A stretch of 64,000 nucleotides of DNA from Cornus controversa (Eukaryota > Streptophyta > Magnoliopsida > Cornales > Cornaceae), in assembly GCA_026545225.1 (NCBI GenBank), contig CM048848.1, positions 23,414,806 to 23,478,805 of the forward strand, given 5' to 3'. How positions within the stretch are numbered: position 1 is the stretch's first letter; the number at the start of each line of letters is the position of its first letter. Shown here piece after piece: positions 9,316 to 19,618 of the stretch. The notes beneath the pieces are model-generated. The model saw only the letters and a list, made by a program, of their open reading frames with translations. It had not been told where the DNA came from and searched no databases. The position numbers and the translations under genes were made by a program.

Positions 9316-12160
9316 ATGCTAGGTAGACGGTCCTTGTCACTTCCTTTGCTTCCTTGTAATATTGAACTTGAAAGAACACTTAGACGACGTAGAGGAACCT
9401 CTAGGGACCCTATATTGCCTAGGACTGAAAACATGGACCCAAATGAGAGACAACCTCCCGGACTACCTCATTTTAATCATGAACAACCACCTCCACCTCC
9501 ACCTCCTCAAGGAGAGTTGCTTATGGACTTTTATCTTCCGACTACATTTGAAGTACCTTCATGTATTCAATTTCCGGATGTTGCGGCAACTCAATTCGAA
9601 ATAAAGTCCTCCACCATCAATCTTCTTAATAGCTTCCATGGTCTCCCTAATGAGGATCCATACTGGCATTTAGATTACTTCATTTCGGTGTGTTCCACCA
9701 TTCGTGTACCACACTTTACGGAGGATGATCTAAAGCTGCGTATGTTTCCCTTCTCCTTAAAAGATAAAGCTAGAAGTTGGTTTAATTCCTTAGAACCTAA
9801 CTCAGTCCATTCTTGGGCGGAGATGCAAATAGAGTTCTTAAAAAAATACTTCCCAATGGGAAAGACGAGTGATATCTGGCGAGCAATCACCGGATTCACC
9901 CAAATTGATCAAGAAAAATTTCATGAGACGTGGGAGAGATTAAAAGACCTTCTTAAATCTTGTCCGCATCATCCTATCCCAAAATGGCAGCTAGTGCAAA
10001 GTTTTTAAGATGGGGTGAGTGAGCAACATAGGCAAATAATAGACTCTGCTTGTGGAGGTGGATACCTTTTGAAAAGCCCCGATGAGGCATGGAAACTTTT
10101 TCAAACCCTAAGCAATAATTCAGCTCAACGCTCCTCCACTAGGAAAGGGAAGGCCACCCAACCTTGTAGAGGAGTGCATGAAATTTCACGGGTAGATGAG
10201 GTTGCCATGCAAGTAGAAGCCTTATCTCAAAAAATAGACCTAATCATGAAAAATGGGCTGCCTACTCCAAGCCAACCTGTTCAAAATCAGGAAGGGTGTT
10301 CATTTTGCTATAGTACTTCACATTTTGTGCGAGATTGTCCTATTGCCGGTCAATCTCCCAATTATGCTCAAGAGCAAGCGAATGCCTTGTACTCTAAACA
10401 GATGAATGATCCATATTCAAATACATACAATCCTGGTTACAAGAATCATCCGGCTTTTTCATGGAAACCTCAAGAATCAGGTCCCTCTTTTCAAGGGCAA
10501 AATTCTTTCAATTCTCAATCTCAACAGCCTCAATATAGGCCAAATCCTCAACCTTACCATCAAAGATCCAATTACCAACAACCAGCACCTCCTCCTCCGA
10601 GAAGCCAAGGCTTTGAAGAAAGAGTGATAAGTAATCTTGAGGCTAATACCCACTTATTGCAAACTCACTCTCAATCAATCTCTAAGCTTGAAGCTAATGC
10701 TCAATCTATGGCTAGGTTAGAAGCTCAAATCGGGCAACTAGCTAATGCCTTGAATAGAAGGGAGGAATGTAAGTTACCGAGTCAACCGGTGGCGAATCCT
10801 AAGGGTGTTCATGTGATTGAGGATCCATCATCTTCATCTTGCAATGCTCCTCCGGAGCAAGTTCAATCAATCACCACCTTGAGGAGTGGTAAAATCATCA
10901 ATTCCAAGGTAGGGGAGGAAGAGAGAAAGGAATCCCAGGAGCAACCCAAAAATCCAAAAGAATCCCAATTAAATCCAAAATTGTTTCCTTTAAATCCAAA
11001 TGTGCATAACATCCCAGTAAATCCAAAAGGAAAGGCAAGTGAAGTTGTGTCGTCATCAATTCCAAATCTAGAGACTTCTTTTGAACCTCCGGTTCCTTTT
11101 CCTCAAAGATTGAAGGAACCTTCTCATTTTGGGAAGCAAGGAGAGAAAATTCAAGACATGATGGAGATCTTCAAACAAGTAAAGATCAATCTCCCTCTCC
11201 TTGATGCTATTCGGTAAATTCCCTCCTATGCTAAATTCTTGAAGGACTTGTGCACTCAAAAGTGCAAATCTAGGAATAATGCTCCTAAGAAAGTCCTCTT
11301 AACGGAGCACATAAGCTCCATTTTCTAACACCAAGCCCCTCATAAATTCAAAGATCCGGGTGCTCTGACCATTTCATGCACCATCGAAAATCAATCTTTT
11401 GAAAAGGCAGTTCTTGATTTAGGGGCTAGTGTCAATTTGCTTCCATTCTCAGTTTACCAACAACTAGGTTTGGGGGAACTTAAGCATACCACAGTTGTGT
11501 TGCAACTCGCCGACCGCTCGGTGAAGCAACCATGTGGCATCATTGAGGATGTAATCATTCAAGTGGACAAATTCTACTTTTCGGTGGACTTCATAGTCCT
11601 TGACACAGAACCAGTTCAAAATCCAAATCGACATATTCCTATCATTCTAGGTCGTCCATTTTTGGCCACGGCAAACGCTTGCGTTAATTGCCGTACCGGA
11701 GTGATGGACATCTCTTTCGGGAATATGAAAGTCCGCTTGAACATCTTCAATGCTTACCACCACACATCCGAAGACGAAAGTGAGTGCTTTTGTGTCGATG
11801 TAGTGGAAGACCTTGTTCAAGAAGCACTTCCTTCTATTCTTTCTAAGGATCCTTTAGAGGCATGCCTAAATCACTTCAACTGTGACGATTTTTGACATTG
11901 AGCGATCCATTAGTGAAGTCAACTCAATGCTCGATGTCACTACTGTCATGGATGTGCCTAAATGGAGAGTTCTGAGAGAACCCTTTCCTCCATTGATTAA
12001 TTCCGTCGCTCCCCATGGAGCGGTGGACTTGAAGGACTTGAAGGATGGATCGTTGTTCAAAGTAAACGGGCAGTGCTTAAAAGTGTGCATGGATAACCAA
12101 GTTACCTCCGAATACGTAGATGTCGTCACTTTGACGGATCCCGTGTACTTTGACTCGTGA
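9316..12160 (+). pseudogene. E2 gag-protease with pol excised, disrupted
   Basis: Gag capsid region (about 9600-9990) is of the plant retrotransposon gag type. A zinc knuckle C-x2-C-x4-H-x4-C lies at about 10300-10345, TTLRSGK at about 10870 and a DLGAS protease at about 11417-11450. In-frame stops occur at 10006 (where E7 has Tyr), 11215 and about 11326 (Gln codons in E7). A one-base insertion near 11893 shifts the frame. At about 11990 the sequence jumps from just before reverse transcriptase to the integrase C-terminus (INSVAPHGA), removing about 2.9 kb present in E7. The last ~60 codons match the E7 pol end. The copy is non-functional, and even before decay could supply only gag and protease. 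Confidence 0.88.
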
Positions 12161-12329
12161 GCCGATTCGAACGTCATGCCATAGACGTGTAAGGTGGCGC
12201 GGCCATGGTAGCTATCATGCTTCCATGATGTCCCTTTAATCCAAGTTAAATTTTGTATCTAAGAAATTTAGTATCTAAGTCCCATAAATCCAAGTCCATG
12301 AAAGCAAAACTCAAGCTGACTGTTTTTGA

Positions 12330-12590
12330 GCATCTCAATTGATCAAAATAATGCAGAGAGTATGCGAAATCCAAAGTCCCGAGAGGTAGTATTCTTCGAT
12401 AGCACTTCGATAGGTCCTCGATCGATCAAAAATAATAATTGATCGAAATGGGATTTTGATTGATCGAATTAAAGTCCTGATTGATCGAATTAAAGTCTCG
12501 ATTCATTGAAGAGATCTCGATTGATCGAAGTAGGATTTTGATTAATCAAAATCTCGATTGATCGAGATGCACATCTCGATCAATCGAGAT
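12330..12590 (+). promoter_or_regulatory. Inverted-repeat array upstream of ORF3 (E2)
   Basis: About ten full or partial units built on CGAT-CA-ATCG or its reverse CGAT-TG-ATCG. The last two are perfect 18-bp repeats with opposite centres, separated by GCAC, so 12551-12590 forms a 40-bp near-perfect palindrome. Equivalent arrays occur in E3, E4, E5, E6 and E7. Candidate enhancer or structured element. Confidence 0.7.
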
Positions 12591-12604
12591 TGGCGCGATG
12601 CCTG

Positions 12605-12629
12605 CACGTGAGCCGAGTTCTTATTTAAA
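12605..12629 (+). promoter_or_regulatory. Candidate internal promoter: G-box and TATA-like box
   Basis: CACGTG (G-box) at 12605-12610 and TATTTAAA at 12622-12629, 32 bp after the repeat array. E7 has two CACGTG sites and TATTTAAA with the same spacing. E5 and E6 have a TATA-like box 34-35 bp after their arrays. Promoter function is inferred. Confidence 0.5.
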
Positions 12630-12863
12630 CTGTTGGGCTTCCCTCTCATTTCCACATTTCTTCCTCAGACCATCCGACTTTCTTCTTTTCTCTGAGCGAT
12701 CCAGAGCTTCTCCAAGCACCATCCCGCGCTTGATCTACCATCCTTGACCATCCACCACCGTTCGCCGTAGTCCGAGATCGCCGCGAGCATACTCACACTC
12801 CTCTCTTCGCAGCTGCGAGTTGGGTCGTCATCTTTTTGTGCCGTTCATTATCTTTACCCTGAG

Positions 12864-13259
12864 GTAAGTGATGCGTGGCTATCTTTTGCGTACTTTCTCA
12901 CTATTTTTGGTAGTTTTATGGCATAATAAACATAGACAGATGATGTTGGGTTGGAATGGTGCATTTGCGATATTCATAATGGGATTTCAGGGGTAGGAAT
13001 GCATGTATGGGTGAGATAATGCATTATTCTTGTTTCAAATGCTTACTGTACGGTTTGCAACTGCGGCACCTTCGTTTTAGTTGCATCCGCTTACGCTGCC
13101 TCTTTGAGAGCGAATTTTTGAATTCATGTGTCAGCACTATGGACTAGGACCTCATTTTCATTTTTATTCTTTTATTTCTATTCTTAGTTTAGCTTTCCTC
13201 TTATTTATTTTTTATTATTATTATTTTTTTATTTACGTAATTTTTGGAATAAAGTGCAG
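12864..13259 (+). other. Candidate intron in the ORF3 5' leader (E2)
   Basis: Donor GAG|GTAAGTG at 12861-12870 and acceptor GTGCAG|ACTG ending at 13259, after a T-rich stretch and 14 bases before the ATG. E7 has the same donor and acceptor (57707-57317), about 391 bp apart. Conservation between two copies supports a real leader intron, but no transcript evidence exists here. Confidence 0.5.
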
Positions 13260-13273
13260 ACTGTTCCGAGACT

Positions 13274-14497
13274 ATGGCGAGAGTGAAGAATGCCACTGGT
13301 TCTGTTCGAGACGTGCCCGGGAGAGCCTTCTGGTCTCGAAAGTTTCACCTGGAGCAGATATTTGACTTGAGAGAGTTCGAGACGCATCCGGATAGCTCGT
13401 GGGCTGTCGCCAAGCTTAGGAGGCGTCGCCTCGACCGATTGTGTGTGCCTCCCACTGATGTGGCACACGAGCGCTTGGTGCAGGCCTTTTACGAGCATAT
13501 GACCTACTCCTGCACCGCGCCGGACACTTTGGAGACAATGGTGGGTGGCACGACTATTACTATCACGCCGAGCTGGATTACGCAGATGTTCAGCATCCCT
13601 CACCAGCAGCCTCCAGATATGGTTGACCAGGACGGTCGACCGAATTACAGGGCCGAGCTGCCAGCAGACACGACGCTATTCTCCATCGTGATGGACATGT
13701 GTGGTGGGGCGTTTACCATGCCCAGTCACAACTGCACGTCCAAATCGATGTGCCCGAGTATATTGTGGTTCCTGGACACCGTTCTCATCAAGAACGCGTG
13801 TCCTCTGCAGCACGTGGCAGAGCGCAGGGGCGACCTCCTCCGTTGCCTTTACGCTTTCCACACGGGTACGTGATTTTCTGTCCCATCGCTGATATGGGGG
13901 CAGATGTTCAAGATCTGGGATGGCCTCATCAACAAGAGGATGCAGCGAGCAGTGAGTTGGCGGCTTCCCTTTCCTTTCCTCATCACCACTTTTCTGAGCC
14001 GTGCCAGTATACCGGTCAGTGATACTGACATTTAGTTGGCACCGCCCACCCGCTTCACATCTGCTCAGTGGGAGCGGGTGAGGCGACACTTAGAGCGACA
14101 AGACCACCAGGGTGATCCACCAGACGATGTAGATATGGATGCCCCGGTGGAGATGGATGAGGGAGAGCTTGCAGAGGGTAAGTCAGATGATGAGGAGATG
14201 GAGGAGGAGGAGATGGATATTGCAGCAAAGTGGCATGACATCTTAGCGACTGGCTATTCCTGCCTGGCAACTGACGTTGAGCGGCTCCAGCAGGGTTTTG
14301 AAGAGCACGTCCAGGTGACGCAGAGTCAGCTGGAGGGCATCAGATCAGACATTTCATCTCTGGCACAGGGCCAGAGGGCGATTTTAGACGAGTTTCGAGC
14401 CTTCCGGCAGGACCTGCAGTTCCTGTTCGCAGGTCGAGCTTCCACCTCCACTTCTACTCCCACAGAGCCACCACCACCACCACCCGCCCTCGAGTAG
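13274..14497 (+). pseudogene. E2 ORF3, plant transposon protein family (env-like position), disrupted
   Basis: Starts at ATG 13274 (MARVKN). The first ~240 codons match the domain found in the third ORF of Athila elements, with LCVPP near the start and a Trp-Phe-Leu-Asp block (WFLDTVL) near 13770. A hydrophobic stretch follows, then an acidic region (about 14150-14220), a likely coiled coil (about 14270-14420) and a proline tail. Two stops break it: TGA at 13871, where E7 has Trp, and TAG at 14033. Otherwise one frame runs through about 407 codons. Its function is unknown; 'env-like' refers to position only. I see no clear signal peptide. Confidence 0.8.
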
Positions 14498-15167
14498 CTC
14501 TATCTATTTGCACTTTCTGCTTTACTTTCTGTATTTTTCTTTCTTTATTTTTGATAGGCCATGTTGGCCATGTTTTCTTTCTTTTTATGAGTATTCCCCA
14601 TCCATGTACGCTTTGTACTGAACTCATTTTCATATATATGGAATACAGTTATCTTTTCTTTTATACCCTGTGTTATCTTTCCTGTTTTTATTTTTGCTTT
14701 CTGTCAATATATCTGTTTTCTATACTTTGACTATGTATGTCGTACCACTTGCCTAATTGTTATATGCGATTCAGTTGATGATTTCCGTTTATTACCGTCT
14801 GGTTTAAATTCCCAATACTGTTGAGATTGCTTCAACGCAGTATGGTGTTAATAAAGAAAGGCAGCCCATTTGCATGCTATACGTTAGCTTGCCTGGATAG
14901 TTAATATCTTATCGCATAGACCTCTTAGACAATTGGGAAACACCAGTTCAGACCCTTAGATATGCAGTGATTTTGGCATTGTCCGTTTGTGCATTATTAT
15001 TTCATTATGTTCTATTTATCTACTTTTTGTTCCATTTAATGCTCGTGGTATCTAGTTGGTGTCCCATGCAGGTTTTTCTCATTTCCAGCATGACCGCCCG
15101 TATTGGACTGCCATTTTTGTTGCGTTCTGCAATCCCGATAAATTCTTTCCTTGTTCTTCTTGTCCAC

Positions 15168-15203
15168 ACATTGAGGACAATGTTGCGTCTAAGTTTGGGG
15201 GTG
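15168..15203 (+). other. Hairpin plus PPT-like module (E2)
   Basis: ACATTG-AGGA-CAATGT (15168-15183) followed by AAGTTTGGGGGTG (15191-15203). The G-rich part is identical to the true PPT of family B elements, although here it stands inside the 3' untranslated region. Confidence 0.65.
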
Positions 15204-15798
15204 CGGTATGCTATACCACTTACATATGCATGCAATGTTCAGTCTTAGTATTGAGTGTCATTGTAGAGCAGTTTTTCTTTTTTTTTTTTTGATATTTTTG
15301 CATACTCGCTATGATGTCTTACTTTTAAAAGGAAGATCATTCGAATAAATGTCCGAGGTAAATGTAGCAGGTAGTTAAGAACTTTAACATTGTAAATACT
15401 TGCACTTTTGCAAGCTTTATAGTAGGCTAGAACGGTCTACATTTTTGTCCAAATATGAGCACGTATAGCTCTTGCCCTAAATTTGTCCTTAACCGCACAA
15501 ATTCGCACACATGCATTTTAAATTGTGGGGTATAAGTCTGATGGAGAATTTTGTAAATTTCTGTTTTTATTTGAACAACTTAAAGAATAAGTTCTTCCGG
15601 TTGTTGTAAAAAAAAAAAAACATTATAAAATAAATGCAATAAGCCTTCTCACTCAATAAATCGGATTTCTATGCCTCAAAGTAGGGAGTATTCGCGTATA
15701 AGTGTGCAAGGTTGAGCAATAATAAGCGGGTGGCTTGCTTAAGCTCATTGCCTTGTAAGCTCGGTTATTAAGTCCGAGGGGTGCTTCTTCACCTAATG

Positions 15799-15820
15799 CC
15801 CTAAAACCAATTGGTTTGGG
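15799..15820 (+). other. Conserved small hairpin in 3' region
   Basis: CCC and GGG enclose a stem AAACCA/TGGTTT with an AT loop. E5 has AAGCCA/TGGTTT at 38033-38054, an A-U to G-U change that keeps pairing. Shared between families A and B. Confidence 0.4.
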
Positions 15821-15987
15821 TGTCATTGGCCCAATGCCGTTACATGGGCTTACAAGAAAGCAAAAAGAGCTAAGCATTACACGGTCATCCGCACATGAGC
15901 AATCATGAATGTTTGTGATAATGAACGGCAGTGTCGAGCTTTTTCAATGAGTTTTTCTCTTAAAAACAGATTTGTTCTTTTTCTTCT

Positions 15988-16218
15988 CCAAATATATTAA
16001 GGCACATACCCCTTCAACTCACTAGCTTCCCTTTTTGAAATCATACTTCCAAACATGAATACATGACTTTTTTTTTTTTCAATTCTTTTTTTTTCATTGC
16101 TTTATTGGTTGTGCAATATCTTGATTTATTAAGCTTTCTGAAAGATCCATGTAGCAAGCTTTCAGTCAGTGACTCCCAAACCAGATGGTTTTAGGGCACT
16201 AGGCTTTAAGATACCCAC
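15988..16218 (-). mobile_element. Scrap of a family B element 3' region
   Basis: About 230 bp matching E3 17540-17775 and E4 22756-22985. It is joined on the left to E2 and on the right to the middle of an LTR (about 16218). The order is not that of an intact element, so it marks a deletion or recombination junction. Confidence 0.65.
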
Positions 16219-17124
16219 TATTGTGTAATAATCACTCTCATGATCACAGAAAAGAAGAGGGACGGGTTCAATAACAATAATTAAATATCTAAGACAAGAT
16301 AAGAAATCATTAAAACTGAATTTATAAGACTTTTATTGCTCAATTCTATAAGAAGAATCCTCTAAATTACACAATCTATGAATGAATACAAAAATCCCCA
16401 ATAATTAGAACAATCAAACCAGTGATGTTTAGTTAGGGCTCCATCAAAACCCTGGTGGCTGAACTAGCCGCTCATGATACGCCTTGTTCTCCAATGATTC
16501 TCCACTCCAAAAGCTCTTCAAAGCTGCTGCCAAGCCTCCCAATATAGCCCCAATTCGTCACTATTAATATCCAAGAGAATACATCAAAGTCCTAATCCAA
16601 TTAGGAATTAATTAGGTTTTCCCGCAGCACTAATCAGGTGGGTTTTTCCTACTGATGTTCGGTCCAACTTTTGACCCACTAGAAGTCCGACTCACAGAAT
16701 TTCCATGAAATACAAAAGTGTGCACAATCGAATTTCGTTCAACCAACACTGAAATTAACTCGATTTAATGCTCAAAAATAAGACTTCTAGTCCATTTTCC
16801 AAAATGGGATTAAGACTGTATTAAACGCAGATTTGGGCTTCAGGCCCGAAACCTTCTTAAGCAGCTATAATTCTCTTGGACCTCTTCCTTGTGCTGATTT
16901 GAGTTGAAATAAATGGTGGAATGGATCTCATTGATGTAGGCTTCATCTAACCATCTTGCATGTCATCTTTAAAAGCCCAAAATTACGGTTTTAACTGAAA
17001 TAATCATTAAGGCCTTGAAAATACAGAAAACACTAAAACGAAGTAAATAACAAAATAATCTATCACTAAGAGAATAAAATACATAAGTTAAGAGGCTAGA
17101 ATGCGTAACATTCAACGCCGATCA
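16219..17124 (-). repeat. E3 3' LTR, truncated
   Basis: About 906 bp of the family B LTR from its start (TGATCGGCG on the minus strand, at 17124). The terminal ~520 bp are missing, replaced by the fragment at 15988-16218. Confidence 0.8.
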
Positions 17125-17161
17125 CACCCCCAAACTTACATATTGCTAGTCTCTTAGCAAT
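17125..17161 (-). other. E3 PPT with upstream hairpin
   Basis: On the minus strand, ATTGCTA-AGAGAC-TAGCAAT (17161-17142) is followed by GTAAGTTTGGGGGTG directly at the LTR. E4 has loop AGGGAC. The stem is identical in all family B copies. Confidence 0.75.
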
Positions 17162-19618
17162 AGAATAAAACAAAACTAAAACAAAGAACTACTAAACACT
17201 AACTAAACTACCCAACTCCACTTTCGTGGGAGAAACGATTGCATTTAGCGTATGCAACAAGCCTTTGAACCCTTAGGTTCCCCTTAGTGGACGAGTATAG
17301 TCTCGTGAGGGTTTCCAGAAATGTTACCTACAAACATTCAAAATTCTATTCCAACATTAATTCAAGAAGAAGATTACAATATATAGTTACAAACTTGCAT
17401 TCAAGAATAATTTCAAACTTTCAAATTCCATAACTTAAATCAATGGCCCTCATGCATAATTCACATCAACATATCTCAAAATAATCAACTCTAGCTCCCT
17501 CGTGTAAAGTGAACTAGCAGTCATCTCATGTAGCATAACCAAGCTCTAAATATATTAAGGCACATACCCCTTCAACTCACTAGCTCCCCTTATTGAAATC
17601 ATACTTCCCAACATGCATACATGACTTTTTCATTTTTTTTCATCATTCCATTTTTTTTTTCATTGCTTTATTGGATGTGCAATGTCTTGATTTATTAAGC
17701 TTTCTGAAAGATCCATGTAGCAAGCTTTCAGTCAGTGACTCCTAAACCAGATGGCTTTAGGGCACTAGGCTTTAAGACACCCCGAAGACCTAATTACTCG
17801 AATGAGTCAGGCTACAAATCAAGACAACCAATGCTCATCTTTTCTCACCCTTTCACTTTTGACGTGAACACTCCATGCTTTCTGAGGCATAGAGGCCCGG
17901 TTGCTCATGAAAAAGATCAAATTGATTTGCTTATTCATCACATTCTTTTTTCTTTCTCTTTTTTTTCTTCTTTTTTTTCTTTTTCATTGAAGTCAAGTAA
18001 AACACATCATCGGTACTCATTCTCAAGAGATACTAATTAATATCAAGCATATGTAACTCAACAACTCAGAGCCAAAGTTTATACCCCACAAAATTATGCT
18101 AGTGTGTCTGTGCATGTAAGGGAACTAAAATCAATCACTCCAAAACATGTTATTGCAAACCATGATTAAAACCACATAATTCAAATCATAGTTTCCAAAA
18201 ATTTAAAACATATTAAAAAATTGCAAGTTATGCACCTACATAAGATATTGATCCCTTGAAAAATGTCAAAACATTCTATCTAAAAACAAAACAAAATAAA
18301 ATAAAAAACAAACTAAGAAAATAAAATAAACAAAAATCCTAAAACAAGAAGAATTTTACACAAATTTCCCCCATATGCAATAAAACACAAAAATAAGGCA
18401 TCACCTCACCCCCAAACTTAAACTGTACATTGTCCTCAATGTAATACCAATCAAAGCATAGAGAAGAGTAAGAACGATGTTACCATGATCATGGAGTAGT
18501 GGCGAGAAAATAGAGCACACCAATTGTATGAAGGCAATGCAAGCACACCCCCAAACTTGGATGTTACAACTTGTCAAAATAAACCACTATACCCCAAAGA
18601 CCAAGTGAAATAACATGGGTGAAAATAAATATGAAATTTAATTTTTTTTTTACTGAAAACAAGAAAAAAAAACAATATGAAAAATAAAATAAAGAAGAAA
18701 AAAAATTAAATTAAAAATACAAAAGATAGTTACTTCCAAAAAATCAAGGAGAATGTGGTGTTAGAACATCTAAGTCAAGGCCAGAATGGAGCACCAAAAT
18801 CAACCAACAAGTCCACAGTCAATGTGGAATGTCCTCCCCCAAACTTGTACTTCAAAACCCCTCAAAGAAACCCAACCAATTTTGCAAAAATAAACCACAC
18901 CTCCTTTGAAGAAGAACATGAGAAAATTGGAACTTCAATGAGAATTTGATATGAACAAGTTGTATTTAATGTTGATGATAATGATCATGGACACTCTTCA
19001 ATCAATGTAATCACCAAGTAGAAATTTTAGAATGTTGGTTGATGTAGGAGAGTCAAAAGAGTGCATCAAAGTTCCAAATTTTCGAGTGGGAGCATGTAGG
19101 GCTTGAGAAGAGGGATAAAAAACATAAAATCCAAACAGCTGGGCCTAGATGGGCTGGGGCAATCGATCCCCCTAGGGCTGGGCGATCGATCGCCCAGCTG
19201 GTTGTCCTCCCAAGCTGAGAAAAATTGGGGGCGATCGATCCCCCTTCAAATGGGCGATCGATCCCCCTGCTGGGTGCTCTTTGGGCCTCTATCGCCCAAG
19301 GTCGACTGGGAATGCAATTTTTGGAGTCTCTATCGCCCAAGGTCGACCGAGAGCTCGTTTTTTCACCCATCTTGAGTCCAAATACCTCGGTACACCTCTT
19401 GGCATCCTTCGGAAGTAACTCATACATCAAAAACTCAAAGAAAAAACATTAAAACGCACCTAATAATGGAAGAAAAATAAAGAAAAACATAAACTAAAAA
19501 TAAAAATAAAAAATAAAAATAAAAATAAAAGAAAACTAAAGAAATTAAAGGATAGAAATACATACAAATCCTACAATTTAACGTCCGTAGGTGACGGTCA
19601 TCGACTTCAATTGAAAGT
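17162..19618 (-). other. E3 3' untranslated region, ORF3 deleted
   Basis: No coding sequence. Compared with E5, ORF3 is missing: the sequence passes from an AAGTTTGGGGG site in the ORF3 leader (about 18836) to the post-ORF3 region near 18740. It holds further AAGTTTGGGGG copies (18407 and about 18545), the ACATTG-AGGA-CAATGT hairpin (18442-18427), A/T-rich tracts and the three-hairpin block (about 17230-17320), whose second stem is broken here by two mismatches. The inverted-repeat array is listed separately. Confidence 0.7.
19156..19267 (-). promoter_or_regulatory. Inverted-repeat array (E3)
   Basis: Four units on the core CGAT-CG-ATCG with G/C flanks, including the perfect 20-bp palindrome ctgggcgatcgatcgcccag (19178-19197). 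Same order and spacing in E4. ORF3 has been lost, and no good TATA box follows at the spacing seen in E5. Confidence 0.65.

Larger units (their letters stand above)
12161..13273 (+). other. E2 region between pol and ORF3
   Basis: Starts with a block (about 12178-12240) including GGTAGCTATCATGCTTCCAT that is shared with E6 (53672-53695). Then the inverted-repeat array, G-box, TATA-like box, a ~210-base leader and a candidate intron. The two inner features decide how ORF3 might be expressed and are listed separately. Confidence 0.7.
7613..15987 (+). mobile_element. E2: family A Athila element, pol deleted, 3' end missing
   Basis: Order: 5' LTR, primer site with captured tRNA, gag-pro pseudogene, a C-terminal scrap of pol, inverted-repeat array, ORF3 pseudogene and 3' untranslated region. 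Near 15988 it is cut by a family B fragment in the other orientation, so its PPT and 3' LTR are absent. Compared with E7, about 2.9 kb coding for reverse transcriptase, RNase H and most of integrase is gone. It could only have moved with enzymes from another copy. Confidence 0.85.
14498..15987 (+). other. E2 3' untranslated region
   Basis: No coding sequence. Contains the hairpin/G-rich module (15168-15203), an A run near 15607 and a hairpin at 15799-15820 shared with family B. Much of it matches E7 in reverse (54861-56078). It breaks off near 15988 before the PPT. Confidence 0.75.

Noticed and set aside
13274..14497. ORF3 as a true viral envelope protein
   Set aside because: No clear signal peptide or membrane anchor can be shown by eye; the similarity seen is to the plant transposon protein domain. 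'Env-like' is used for position only.
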